Assembly (NCBI GenBank): GCA_030272155.1
Contig: CP126196.1
Span: 3,162,001 to 3,226,000, forward strand
Reading direction: 5' to 3'
Length of the DNA stretch: 64,000 nucleotides
DNA from: Tetradesmus obliquus
Lineage: Eukaryota > Chlorophyta > Chlorophyceae > Sphaeropleales > Scenedesmaceae
In this document: positions 49,024-60,460 of the stretch, piece by piece
Layout: each line of letters starts with the position of its first letter
Numbering within the stretch: position 1 is the stretch's first letter
Translations under genes and position numbers: made by a program
The notes under the pieces: generated by a model
The model's database searches: none
The model's input: only the letters and a program-made list of their open reading frames with translations
Told to the model about the DNA's origin: nothing

Positions 49024-50739
49024 ATGCGTCTGAGGGGCATCATACGTGTAACCACTGCTTACTTACGAACTCGAGAGTCGGCCACGGTGTGGTGCAGCGG
49101 CAGGACTCATTGGCATCAACAACAGCAGCAGTACACTACATCTGTGGGCTTGATCCGAAAGTGGCAAGACATTCTTTCCAACGTGAACACTGAGGAACAG
49201 TCCAGACAACCTACTTTGGAAACAAACGACTTGCGGCAGCTGCTCAAGGATGCCATCCATGTGTACAAAACGGAGGGTGCTGCAGCAGTTGTGCCCGACC
49301 AGGTGCGCGTGTCGCCTGCTGCAGCACGTAGGCATGTGGCATTAAGGTCATCACTGCCAACAACAAAAGAATTGCTACATTGAATTGCCCCATCAGCTGC
49401 ATGGTATGTGCGCTGCACAATGTGCACTGTTCGGTGCATTGCCAATGCCAGGTCAGGACACTGCTGCAGCCTGCTGGCAGGGCGTGAGCAGCAGCTGCTG
49501 CAGCAGCAGCTCTGCCGCCGCTGCAAGGCTCCTCCTGTTTCTAGAGTTGCAGGAAAGACGGTTGGCAAGGCGCCTTCTGCTCTGCGCTGTGTGTGGCAGC
49601 ACTGCTCCTGACCGAGCTGATGCACTGGTGCAGTTGACGCATCATGCGCCACAGGAGCTGGACACAGCACAGCCACTACTGTACAGCACTGCTGTGTTCA
49701 ACTACACAACAGTTAGTGCATCAGCAGGATACATGTGTGACGTGCTTGCGTGATGCATTTGCTGGGTGTGTGGCATGCGCTGCAGGTGACGGAGGTGTTC
49801 ATGGCTGTGTACAGCAGCCTGGCTGGGCCGCAGCAGCAGCTGACCTTCTTCACTCTGCTGGCGAGGGAGTTTGGCGTGCAGGGTGCGCAGCTGCTCAGTG
49901 CTGCAGCAGCTGCTTAATGGAGGGTGCATGGTACATACCATGCAGGCAGTGCTGTTGAATGTAGCAGAAGATGCGGCGATGCACATTGTCACTGCTTCTG
50001 ACATCAAAGCAAAGCAAAGTGCTTGTGTTGCAAGCAAACATACACCTGAAAGGTGTCCAGTAAACATTCTCAGGCTTGAAAGCGTTGTTGCATATGCCGC
50101 AGGTGCAGCCGTGGATGCAGCAGTGCAGCTGTGGCAGGACAAGGGCCAAGCACAAAACGGTGAGCAGCATTCAGCACGTAGCCGGGTAAACAGCAGGAGC
50201 TCAACCGCTGGCTCCACAGTGCGTGCAGGCTGTCAGACTGGGCTGTTGCCTTGGTGCTGACACCGTACATGTGAATCGTGGCCATATGCAGCGTTACCCA
50301 CAGCCGCCGTGCTGCTTCTGCTGCTGCGGCTGCTGCTGCTGCTGCTGCTGCTTCAGCCAGCCCTGAGCTGCTGTATCGCCTCGCAGACCGCCTCACAGCA
50401 GCAGCACAGCCGCTGTACATGCAGCTGCTGCTGCCTGTCAGCCAGCACAAGGCAGGTGCGCTCAAGGGGCTGCAGCATTGCACAATTGCTGCGCTTCGCA
50501 CAGGTGCTGGTGATGTGCTAGTATGTCCATGCTTCCACAGGGCAGTGTGTTGTCGACAAACCTTGCAACCCTGTGTCACTAGCGCCATGCGGTTGCATCA
50601 AAGCACTGCGTCTACTTGGTGGGCTTAAGCAAGGCATCACCAGGCCCGCCTTCTACAAGCATTGTCGTTGTTTAGTCAGCAGTGCACAAGCAGGGCTGCC
50701 TGTCCTGGCCAGTCTGCAGATGCTCCTCTGCCCTGCCTG

Positions 50740-50788
<49 letters not shown>

Positions 50789-50903
50789 CATTGCCTTCCT
50801 GGTGCGGCTGCGCTCCGACCTGCTGCAGCTGCTGAGGGAGCAGCCGGGGCTGCCCCAGGCTGCTGCACTCAGGGCGCTCAGCCAGGACCTACGGTGCGGC
50901 CAG

Positions 50904-50939
<36 letters not shown>

Positions 50940-51628
50940 GTCACTTGAAGTTACTGTGGTGATGCAGCGGTTGCAATGTTGAGATGCTTGTTTTGGGCCA
51001 TGTACGGGCGTCCGTAGTCCGGAGCTGCAGGTGTGTTGCTTTGTTGCATTGTTTGGTTCGCCGTACTGAAGCAGCAGCTTAGTAACAGCACCAACTAAAC
51101 TGTGACAGCAGCGGCAGCAGCAGCAGCAACAGGCATTGTACCTGAACAAGAGTCTCATTCGCTTGATGCATCGTCATGCACGCTGCAGGTCTGCGCTGGC
51201 GCGCTGGTTCAGTGTGGGCCTGCTGCAGCTGCAGCGCATCACATGGGAGGACACCCCTGGCCAGCTGCTGGTGAGGAGGGCTGCCGGCAGCACACAGCTG
51301 CAACTCAGGCACTGACACACATGTCACATGCATCTTATGTTTCCATGGATGAGTTGCTAGCCTGCTGAAAGCCTGCTGGTGTTCACCAGGCCACGTGTTG
51401 GTGCCGCGCCGTGTGCTGTCCTGTGTGCTGCCTGGAAGGCTGCCTGCAGGAGCGCATGATGGCTGCCTGTTCAACAGCAGTGACAATGCAACCATGCAAC
51501 GTACAATGCATGTAACGTTGTGCCTGTGTTTGTGCGTGCAGGAGCGTGTGATGGCTGCTGAGGCGGTGCACCGCATGCAGCACCTGGGGCAGCTCAAGCG
51601 GCGCCTGCAGCAGTCTGACAGGTGAGGC

Positions 51629-51677
<49 letters not shown>

Positions 51678-52135
51678 AAGCTGAGCACAGGCACCACCAA
51701 GGCCAGCAATCTTCATGCTGGCATGACATGATCTCAACCCTGGTGCTCTGTCTGCAGTGCTTGTCAATAACCTCAGCAGTTGCACGCAGTTCATGGGACT
51801 GGGTCTGGCGCTGTAGCCACACTTGCTGACGCAGTGCCTTGTTTCTGGCTGTGTCATGTTTGGCTGCACTTGCTGCCAGGCGTGTGTTTGCCTTCCTGCA
51901 CCCCAGCATGCCGCGTGAGCCGCTGGTGGTGCTGCACACAGCCATACTAGGCAGCATCCCTGCCAGCATGGACGACGTGCTGGCAGCACACCAGCATGTA
52001 TCCGGCATCAGCAGCGGCAGCAGCAGCAGCGCAGATGCACGCTTTCTGTGTACAGCAGAATCTGCCAATGCAGGACGCAGCGGTGGTAAAGCAGCGCTTT
52101 TGGCAGCTGAGCATGGTTCAGCCGGAGTTCCAGGG

Positions 52136-52168
<33 letters not shown>

Positions 52169-53180
52169 ACAGCTGGTCTTGATAACAGCAGCAGTGGCCC
52201 TGGCAGTGTGGCGTGCTTCTACTCCATCTCCTCGGGCCAGCCTGGGCTGAGTGGTGTGGACCTAGGCAACTTCCTGATCAAGAAAGCTGCACAGCAGCTG
52301 CTGGCGGAGCTGCCGCAGCTGCAGCACCTCGTCACGTTGTCGCCTATACCCGGCTTTAGGGCGTGGCTCATCACCAAGCTGCAAGCAGCAGCAGCAGCAG
52401 CAGCAGGCGGCAGCAGTGGTGCCGCCAGCAATAGCGCTGGGCAGGAGCCGCAGCTGCTGAAGCCTCATGAGGCGGACACAGTGGCACGCCTCCATGCGCA
52501 GCTGATACAGCAGCAGCAGCAGCAGCAGCAGCCGCATTCAGTCTCGGGCACCAGCACCAGCACAAGCGGCGCTGTCAGCAGCAGCAGCAGCAGCGCAGCA
52601 GCCTCAGCCGCGCTGCTGCAGCTGGTGCAGGCCAACGCCTGGCTGCAGCTGCCGGAGGCGGGTCAGGCTGCGCTGCAGCCGGTGCTGCTGCGGCTGTGTG
52701 GGCGCTACCTGCTGGCTGAGACGCGGCGCGGCTGGGCGCTGGACCCTGTACAGCACTTCCACCTCAAAAACGGCGCCTGGCTGTGGCGCATCAACACACG
52801 GTGCGCACCTGTTAGCAGTACGTATCTTGGCCTGGCGGTGGGCTGACCATGTCAGGGTGGGCTGTGCAGGGTGGCCAGCTGATGCCACGGCAGTGGGGCA
52901 GAGGGCCTTGAGCCCGCGATGTCATCAATGACGCCACGGGGCGATGAGGTACCCTGTGCAACAGAGCACTTGGGTGATGTGTTCTTTGCTGCTGCTGCTG
53001 CTGCTGCTGCTGTGCGTGGCAATGTGCAGGGCTGACTTGAGTGCTGCGGGCCTGGAGCGCAGCTGCGGGCTGATGGTCAACTACAAGTACGTGCTGGCTG
53101 ACGTGACAGCCAACAACAGGGCCTACCTGGTGGACCAGCACATAGCAGCAGCAGCGGAGCTGAGGCGGCTGCTGGACTGA
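49024..53180 (+). CDS. MCD: malonyl-CoA decarboxylase
   Basis: Exons 49024-49302, 49786-49882, 50103-50159, 50357-50455, 50788-50893, 51189-51270, 51542-51621, 51880-52800 and 53030-53180 give 623 residues in phase. N-terminal helical domain: LTFFTLLAREFGV (residue ~112) and LVRLRSDLLQLL. Catalytic domain: ARWFSVGLLQLQRITWEDTP, MAAEAVHRM, LKRRLQQSDR, VFAFLHPSMPREPLVVLH, FYSISSGQPGLSGVDLGNF, TLSPIPGF with the catalytic Ser at about 421, and HFHLKNGAWLWRIN with the catalytic His at about 561. It ends SCGLMVNYKYVL. The enzyme converts malonyl-CoA to acetyl-CoA and CO2. The first 30 residues are Arg-rich and suggest mitochondrial import; no peroxisomal SKL end is present. Three poly-Ala/Ser/Gln insertions enlarge it over typical 450-500 aa homologues. 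Several introns have CTG or CAG runs next to splice sites. Confidence 0.93.
50741..50787 (+). repeat. (CTG)n tract ending at a 3' splice site in MCD
   Basis: About 14 GCT/CTG units run to within a few bases of the acceptor CCAG|GC at 50,787. The tract occupies the polypyrimidine-tract position. A matching CAG run lies just inside the next intron (50,905-50,938). Confidence 0.85.
50905..50938 (+). repeat. (CAG)n tract just after a 5' splice site in MCD
   Basis: It starts about 12 bases after the donor ACG|GTGCGG at 50,893/50,894. In RNA it is complementary to the CTG tract upstream of the same 106-nt exon. A similar CAG run follows the donor at 51,622 (51,630-51,673). Confidence 0.85.
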
Positions 53181-54185
53181 TGCTGCCAGCTGGGAGCCGA
53201 CCATGCAGCTGCAGTAGTACGAGCTTCAACGTGCATGCAGGTCACACATCGCAGTTGAATGTACAGAGGCATGTTTTTGTTAAATCGTGGTGCAGCTGTG
53301 ATGCTAAGCACAGGACACATTTGCAAGAACGTTAGCACGATCATCAGTGTGTAAGCATCAGGTGCTATGGTTTGTGCTAGGAGCCTCCTTTGCCGGTGAG
53401 CCGACAGCAAGCTGGCATTGCTGCTGTTGCAGTGCTGCTGCACAGTGTGTGGTGCAGCACTGCAGTCGGCCACAAGCCTGCAGCTGATGTAACAGCCTGA
53501 GCGCCACTACGTAGTGCTTGTGTACAAGCTGCTGCAGTCAGTCTTTATAAAGAATTGCAGGAACGACAGTCATGATGGGCGTGGTACAGTGCAGTGTGTC
53601 GGTTGGCAAAACAACACTTGGACAGTCAAATGCAGTGCCCCAGTCCAGCGCAGCTGCTTGTTGCTCAGCCGTACCACTTTGCCCACGTGCCACAACTGAT
53701 CACATGAAAGAGCCTCTTTCACGGTGAAAATATATGCAGGTTGATGCGTCTGTAACCTCTGCTCCTTTCCCGACACTGCTGCAAAGATTAAGAGAATGTT
53801 GACGCCACCCATCAGTAGCGTTGGCAACTCTCTGCTGGTACCAGGCTGCGCATCTGAATCTGACGCACTACTGCAGGCCTTTACCGTCCTGCCTCAGCAA
53901 CCCCATCTCCAGCCACCATGTTGCTGCTGCTGCCCCATTGGCTCTGCAAACACTGCCGCAGTTGCTTTGAACAGCGCCGCTCACTGCTGCTGCTGCTCTA
54001 CTGCAGACTTGGCTGGTGCTGCTGCTGTGCTGCCCCGCCCACTCTCCACCTCTGCCATCAGCCTGTGCATCAGCCCGCGCTGAGCCATCTTCTCCAGCCG
54101 CTCACTGCTGCCACTGCTCCACCACACGCTTCGCTTCTGCTCCTGTGCCAATTAACCTTCGCTCTCCACCTCTGCCATTAGCCAC
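53181..54185. other. intergenic region between convergent MCD and DUF3007 genes
   Basis: About 1 kb. A TGTAA motif, the usual chlorophycean poly(A) signal, occurs near 53,488, about 310 bp past the MCD stop. Positions 53,910-54,180 are CTG- and CCACC-rich and resemble degenerate repeats of the DUF3007 last exon (CTCACTGCTGCTG, CTCTCCACCTCTGCCAT occur several times). No gene was recognised. Confidence 0.5.
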
Positions 54186-54188
54186 TCA

Positions 54189-54220
<32 letters not shown>

Positions 54221-55105
54221 GCTTGGCTGCTGCTCCGCCGCGCTCACTCTCCACCTCTGCCATCAGGCGCTGCACCTCGCTCTCCGTCATCTCCTCCAGC
54301 CGCTTCTTCATGACCTCCTCCTCGTACATCTGCAGCTGCTGCGCGTACGTCATTTTCTGCGATGACGTAAATCGGTACACGCAGCAGAAAAGGCGGTAAC
54401 AGCAGCAGCAGATGTCCAGTGCGATGTCAGCGAGGCAAGCACACCTGCGCTGTGCACCTGGTGCAAACTGGGGCACAGCTCACACCACACCAGTGTCACC
54501 TGGTACAATCTAGGGCCCACCTCACACCACACCAGTGGCCAGCATGCAGGCAACTAATAACAGCCGCACGCCCACCTCCCAGACTGCTTGCACGGGCTAC
54601 ACCCGCAGCCCTTGCATGCCGTCACCCGCCCAGCAAGGCGCTGCCCCCTGCCTGCTGCCAGCTGGCACTTCTGCTGCTAAGTTCGGTGCATCTTGTTGCG
54701 CTGGCAGTTGGTACAACCACAATCACCCCATGGGCGAAGCATTGGCTGGCTGGGCTGGGCTGGTTCCCAAGATCATTGTTGACTTGAAGCTGCAGTTCAA
54801 TTGTGCTGTGGCAGGAGTACAGCTGTACAACAGAGCGGCTTAAGCGCCGCACCTTGTTGGCCACCCTCCACAGGTAGGTGGACACCCAGCCCACGCAGAT
54901 GCCCATGAAGATGATCAGCTGCACCCAGTTGCCCGCCATGCCTGGGGTCATGCCGGTGGCCTGCAGGCCCTCGTACATCAGCACGCCAGCAGCGATCAGC
55001 GCCACAATAATGATCAGCACGTCCTTGCGGCTGTAGCCAAACTCCTTGTTGTATACCACCTCACGCCCGCCCTCGGGCTCTGCACGTGGGATGATGTTGC
55101 TGCAG

Positions 55106-55138
<33 letters not shown>

Positions 55139-55571
55139 GCTGGCCTGGACGGCAGCAGCGGCTGCGCCTGCGCTGCGTGGCGCGGCTGGCGGAGTGCAGC
55201 GCTGCAGATGCGTGTGAGGCCTGCATGGGGCAGATGTGGCAGTCAGTGTGAAAACAATGCGTTGGATACGAGGATCATGAAAGGTGGCACGAGGATTGCA
55301 GTGTGCTGTGGTGCAACCATCCCCACATGACTTGCCAGCATGGCCCTGTGTGCCGTGTACCACTACCACAGCAGTAGCACCTGACATAGACAGCTGCAAG
55401 CACCAGCAGCCCCATGCATGCACACCATTTGACTTTATTATGCAAATGAACAATTTGGAGCGTCGTCGCCCAGCACATACCGTGCACATGCACCGTGCTG
55501 ATGTGTGGCCTGCTGCTGCTGCTGCTCCCGAGCGCCAACCTGCTGCCATGGGCTGCCCTGAGTGTCTGCAT
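54186..55571 (-). CDS. DUF3007 thylakoid membrane protein, DAC-like
   Basis: Exons 55571-55481, 55220-54853 and 54356-54186 give 209 residues. The first roughly 75 residues are basic and Ser/Ala/Gln-rich (transit peptide, with a poly-Gln run). Conserved core: NKEFGYSRKDVL, transmembrane segment 1 (~97-115, LIIIVALIAAGVLMY), GLQATGM, NWVQ and transmembrane segment 2 (~129-148), WRVANK, then a soluble helix KMTYAQQLQMYEEEVMKKRL. This is the DUF3007 layout of cyanobacteria and chloroplasts; as I recall it, the Arabidopsis member DAC is needed to accumulate cytochrome b6f. Role in b6f assembly is inferred from that homology. The protein ends in a poly-Gln tract coded by a CAG run just before the stop, likely a recent extension. 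Divergent from the Sec14 gene. Confidence 0.85.
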
Positions 55572-56120
55572 GGTTGTTAGACGCTGTGAGTTACCAATGA
55601 GACGTATCAAACGCTCACAACAAGCTGCTTAATCGCTGGTTCGGGATTGAAGTAAGACAGCTGAGCTGGGGCAGACTCAATGGGTCGACAGACGAGCTTG
55701 TATTCGTTAGTTTCTGATGTTGAGTTTGCTTCAATCTGTGTCGCTCCTTACAACCCCTGTTACGTGGTGGGTGAGTGACACCCTTGCTTGTGTATGAGGC
55801 TGAGAATGCAGTGCAGGGACTGAAAGATCGAGTGATCAACGGTGTGAAGATTGAGAGGCGGATCAAGCCCTGTATGAGGGTTTGGCACACGAAACGTGAC
55901 CATGGCACCTGCAAGCCCCGTTCAGAGGGGGGGCTCGGCCCTTTCTCGGATGTTTTCGAAAAACATATCTGCTGTACACAAAACATACGTCGACATTGAC
56001 CATGTGGGTAGCTCTGTTCAGCTTGCCAGCAGCAGTTGGCAGTTGAGGTCACCCTGACCAGCTTCATGCAGGCTAGCAGCGCTGCTGCATACCTTACAGA
56101 CGATTCGAAGTCGACTTCGA
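55572..56120. promoter_or_regulatory. divergent intergenic region, DUF3007 / Sec14
   Basis: The 549 bp lie between divergent starts. A 74-codon plus-strand frame (55,775-55,999) has no recognised similarity and less triplet-repeat bias than nearby genes. The region ends in a 20-bp perfect palindrome overlapping the proposed Sec14 start. Confidence 0.4.
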
Positions 56121-56122
56121 AT
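56103..56122. promoter_or_regulatory. 20-bp perfect palindrome at the Sec14 start codon
   Basis: ATTCGAAGTCGACTTCGAAT is fully self-complementary. Its last two bases are the first two of the proposed ATG. It could be a dimeric factor site, or a hairpin in the mRNA leader that affects start choice. Confidence 0.5.
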
Positions 56123-59100
56123 GTTACCTGGAGCATTCTATCTCAGCACATCACACATATGGCAGCATAATCAGGTCAGGGGAGTTGCACAGATGCTGAT
56201 GCTGCGTCCAACTGGCTTGCTTGCAGGAGCATACCTCTGCTCTGCTGGCATTCAAGGCACGCTTAGCAGAGGCAGGAGTGCAGATACCACGGGAGCTGGT
56301 GGTCAACGGGGACCTGGATGCCACACTGTACCGCTTCTTGCGTGCGCGCAAGTACAATGTGCAGCTGGCATATGCAATGCTAGAGAGTGAGTCCCAGCAG
56401 GGCAGGCACTGCTGGACAGCAATGCTGTGTGTCACAGCTAGCAACTCGTGCTTGCAGGAGCGCACAGCAGGCGAGCAACCGGCCAGCAGCAGCCTGAAAT
56501 GGCTGAGTTCAGGCAGCAGTGCTTTGCAGGCAGCGAGCTGCGAAAACACTGCCAGCTTCAATGCCAACAACAGCAGCGGCTGCATAGCTTGGAAGCTAGC
56601 ACGCAGTGAGATTCCATCTGCATTGCTTGCTTGCTGACACCTTGTTTGTTGCCCTTTCTTGCCTTGTGCAGAGTCGCTGGCATGGCGTGCAGCAAAGGGC
56701 GCAGACACCATTCTGGAGCAGCCAATGGACCCACACTTCACGAGTGTGGTGCGGCAGTGCAGGCCCAGCAGCTACATCGGATACGACAAGGAGGTGAGCT
56801 GCGGCAGCACCAGCAGCACTGCCAGCAGCAGCAGCAGCACCGGCAGCAGCAGCAGCAGCACTGCCAGCAGCAGCAGCAGCACTGCCAGCAGCAACAGCAC
56901 TGCCAGCAGCAGCAGCACTGCCAGCAGCAGCAGCACTGCCAGCAGTAACAGCACTGCCAGAGGCAGCAGCACTACCGGCAGCAGCAGCAGCCTCAAACAA
57001 AGCACCAGCAGCTGGTGTGGCAACCAGCAGGGCTGCAGCCGGAGGCAGTGGGGCATGTGGGTGCCTTGTACACGTGCAATGCAGCCTGCTGACACCAGCT
57101 GATGACAGCCTCATACCTGGCGGGCAGCTGTGCAGCTGCGCAGTGTGCTCCACATGCACTGAACACTTGCCAGGGCTGATGAGAGGCTGCCGCCATCGCC
57201 CTGCCTGCCCAGCCGTGGCCAAATGCTAGCAGCCGCCACCCTTGCCGCCCTGTGGACGCCTGCTGCTGACGCAGCTCACTTGCATGGCAGTGGCAGCTGA
57301 GGGCCCTGCAGTATGGCTCACGCTGAACCCACGCCACAGCCTGTGCTTACATTGGCTGGTTGCTTGCACGGCTGCCGCTGACGCACCTTCAGTTGCCTGC
57401 TCAGCTGCATGCTGAAACCATGACAATTTGTTTCACTTCCCGTCCTACTCGCAGCACCACCCCATCTTCCTGGAGCGGCTGGGGCAGCTGGACGATTCAC
57501 TGCTGGCCCACTTGACCTTTCTGTTCAGCAGCATGATGCCGTCCAACTTCGTATAGATATATTGCAATGAACGCAACTGAAAGTAACGCTCTGCTTCTTT
57601 GTGCAGCACCACCCCATCTTCCTGGAGCGGCTGGGGCAGCTGGATGGGCGGCGCATGGAGCGGGAGGGCGCCACAGATGACGTCATACTGGCCTACCACC
57701 TGAGAGAAATGGAGTTCATGAGCCAGGTGCGGCTGCGGCTGGCTGCCAGGCAGACTGCAGAGGTTGCAGCAGCACACAGCGATGTAGCTCTTTGTGCAGG
57801 CTGCAGGCAGGCTGGTACGTTCAAGGCGCTGAGACGTTCGCTACGGGGTCTTCCTGCGGCACATGTTGAATGCGAACCCTGCTGTTGTAGCTGCTGGCAT
57901 GCTTGTCAAAAGGTGTTACATCACGTCACATGGCAGCAAGCAAGCTTCTTTCTTGTGCGCTGCACTCCTCTTGCCGCTACCAGACAACATCCATACAGCA
58001 GCAGCTCAACTCCTCTCCCTGCTGCTGTGTGGTGCTGCGCTGCTGCAGGTGGTGCTGCCGGAGGCGTCAGCAGCGGCGGGCCACACGCAGGACCGCATTG
58101 TGAGCATCATGGATGCTGCGGGTCTCTCGCTGTCCTCCCTGACAGGCTTTGCGCAGCGGGTGAGCCCAGACGGCTGCAGAAGGCAACACGCCGCACGTGC
58201 GGCGCGCCCTCATTCATTGCCTCGAAAACGCACCTGCCTGGCTGCTCAGGCTGTGCCTGCATGCTGCCTTGCTTCATGCTGCGGTGTGCTGGCCGCCGCG
58301 TGCACCTCACCATGCAACGAGCTACACTTGCTGGCCGTGATGGGCAGTTGAGGCTGTCTTGCTGACAATCTCGTGCCCTGCTGCCTGCTGCTGTGCCCTG
58401 CTGCCTGTTGCCGTGCCGTGCCATGCCGTGCTGTGCTGCAGCTGTTCCGGCTGATCAGCGCCATGGACAGCGACAACTTCCCCGAGTGCTGTCACGCCAT
58501 CTACATCGCCAATGCCGGGGCCGCCTTCAGCGCGGTGTGGAAGCTGCTGGCGCCGTTTGTGGACAAGGGCACGCGCGACAAGGTGCACGTGCTGGGAGGG
58601 GCACGCGCCTCACAGGTGGGTGCTGTTAGTTTTGAGGGTGAACCTGCTGGCTGGTGACGCGTCAGGATATGTACATGAAGACGTTAAATAAGATGAATGC
58701 GAAGATGATTATGATAACCTTGCTAGAGGGTGCGGCTTGCGTCAGCTGGTGACAGCTGCCCGCTTTGCAGGAGGTAGCTGGCATTGTACTTCCCTCGCGT
58801 GCTGCAGCTCTGTGACAGATCAGCCAGTCTGCAGCCAGGTTGCTGAGCATCGCTGCTATGGCAGGAGCGCTGCGGCACAACACGGGGCTGCTTTCTCGTT
58901 GCTGCTGCTGCTGCTGCTGCTGCTCCTGTTGCTGCAACCGGGGTCTCCTCCTGGCTTGCTGCCTATCACTGCCAGCTGCACCACCCTTTCACCAGCTGTC
59001 CAAGCTCGCTGCCTGTGACATGCTGCCGCACCACTGCCCGCAGGCTGCGCTGCTGGATGCATTTGGCGCTCATGCACTGCCCACCTTCCTGGGGGGCCAG

Positions 59101-60460
59101 ATGGACTATGAGGCGGTGCGGCAGCAGTGGCTGGACAAAATGGACGCAGCCATTGCGCAGCGGCAGCAGCACCCGCGCGGCAAGCAGGTAGGCGGACAGG
59201 GTGATGCCAAACAGTTGTTACAGCATGGTGGTACCTTGCCAGGGCGGGCATGCAGCAATGTTAGAGAGGGCTGCTGCTTGAGTGGTGCTGCCAGCTGGTG
59301 CCGCAACAACAGGAAAGTACCCTGCATGCACCGCGGTGATAGAACAGCATGGGGAGGTGCAATGGCCTTGCACCTGCCAACAGATACCAGATTCATGGCT
59401 ATGGAGCACAGGAGACACCGCCATGACTGCACACTTTACAAAGTACGTTTGAAAGCTGGATTCCAGAACATTCAGGTCGCATCCCTGCTGAACAGCATGC
59501 TCATTGCTGCTGCTGCTGCTGCCGCTGCTGCTGCTGTGCATGCCCCGCCCCCCCCCCCCTCCTCTCAGCCCCCGCTGATGCTGCAGGCAGTGAATGGGCA
59601 GCTGCCGCACCTGCAGCAGCCGCAGCAGCACGCACAGCGCAGCAGTGGCAGCGGCAGCTGGCTGCCCAAGCTGCACCTGGGCCACGGCCCGGCCTCGTCC
59701 ACGCCAGGGGCTGGCGACCGCGTGTCATCTGCTGATGAGGGGGGCTGGGCCACACCACTGTCCACTGCATCCAAGTGAGTAGTCATGAACAAGGGGCTAA
59801 GCAAGTGTGCAGCATAGGGCAGCGGGTGCAGCACCATGCAGTAGTTGAAAGCACCGTATGTTGTAACGTGAGGGTGCAGTGCGTGCATGTGCGCAACATC
59901 GACTGACTGAGGGTCAGTTGCAATGCAAGCTGACCGCCACATAGCTGTGGCTGATTACTGCCGCCGCTGCTGCTGCTGCTGCTGCTGCTGCCAGGTTTTC
60001 TGTCATCTCTGGCGCCTCCGTGTACTTTGACGCCCAGGACAGCGCGCCCGGCTCGCCCAGCGGCGTCTCGCCAGCCAGCAGTGACCACGGCGAGCTCCAC
60101 CACTCGGCAGCAGCAGCACACGGCGCCAGCCCTCTGCAGCATGGCAGCCACACAGATGGCCCCGGGCAGATGTGGGGCCCCGGCAGTGTGCTGTCAGGCA
60201 GCATGTCTGTGGGGCCTCAGTCGCGCAGCCGCAGCCAGCTGAGTCAGCACTCGGGGCTCACTGGCTTCACTGGGCATGCAGGTGCAGGCGGGGCATATGC
60301 TGGCGCTGGCAGCGTGGATGAATGTGGGCCTGGTGGGCTAGGGCTTGAGGAGGGCGAGGGTTTAGGGGCAGGGGGCAGCGTGAATGGGCAGGTGCTGCTG
60401 GAGGGGGAGGGGCCTGCGGGGGAGGGCAAGCAGCCGCTGTGCCGCTGCGTAATCAGCTGA
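56121..60460 (+). CDS. Sec14-like CRAL-TRIO lipid-transfer protein
   Basis: Exons 56121-56174, 56227-56386, 56672-56793, 57607-57726, 58049-58159, 58442-58615, 59044-59187, 59587-59774 and 59995-60460 give 512 residues. CRAL-TRIO-N: LVVNGDLDATLYRFLRARKY (~45-65). CRAL-TRIO domain: HHPIFLERLGQLDG (113-), AYHLREMEFM, a divergent IVSIMDAAGLSLSSL strand/helix (~170-185), then LISAMDSDNFPECCHAIYIANA, FVDKGTRDKVHVLG and LPTFLGGQMDYE. The pocket binds phosphatidylinositol or phosphatidylcholine and the protein moves or presents lipid at membranes in the cytosol. The C-terminal ~215 residues are Ser/Gly/Gln-rich and disordered, with no GOLD or nodulin domain. Intron 3 holds a long CAGCAGCACTGC-type repeat and a duplicated piece of the next exon. 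The first short exon is the least certain part. Confidence 0.88.
56805..56997 (+). repeat. CAG-type compound microsatellite in Sec14 intron 3
   Basis: AGCAGCACTGCC-like units repeat with small variations for about 190 bp, starting 12 bp after the donor GAG|GTGAGC. It is the largest triplet-type repeat in the gene half. In three frames it would encode Ser, Gln or Ala runs, but it is intronic in the best model. Confidence 0.85.
57451..57492 (+). repeat. duplicated 5' end of a Sec14 exon, including its splice acceptor
   Basis: These 42 bp are identical to 57603-57644, the acceptor AG and first 38 bases of the exon beginning HHPIFLERLGQLD. After them the sequence diverges and the frame, if used, runs about 20 more codons to a TAG. 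It is either a decoy or alternative exon giving a truncated protein, or a recent partial duplication. Confidence 0.85.

Noticed and set aside
49385..49753. Extra MCD exon between 49,302 and 49,786
   Set aside because: Joining the flanking exons directly keeps phase and matches MCD alignment; the intervening frame is repeat-like and unneeded.
50653..50962. Poly-Ala/Leu/Ser frames across CTG/CAG runs
   Set aside because: Triplet runs stay open in all frames; spliced MCD exons explain the region.
55775..55999. 74-codon plus-strand frame upstream of Sec14
   Set aside because: No recognised domain, and it lies in a divergent promoter region; kept only as a note.
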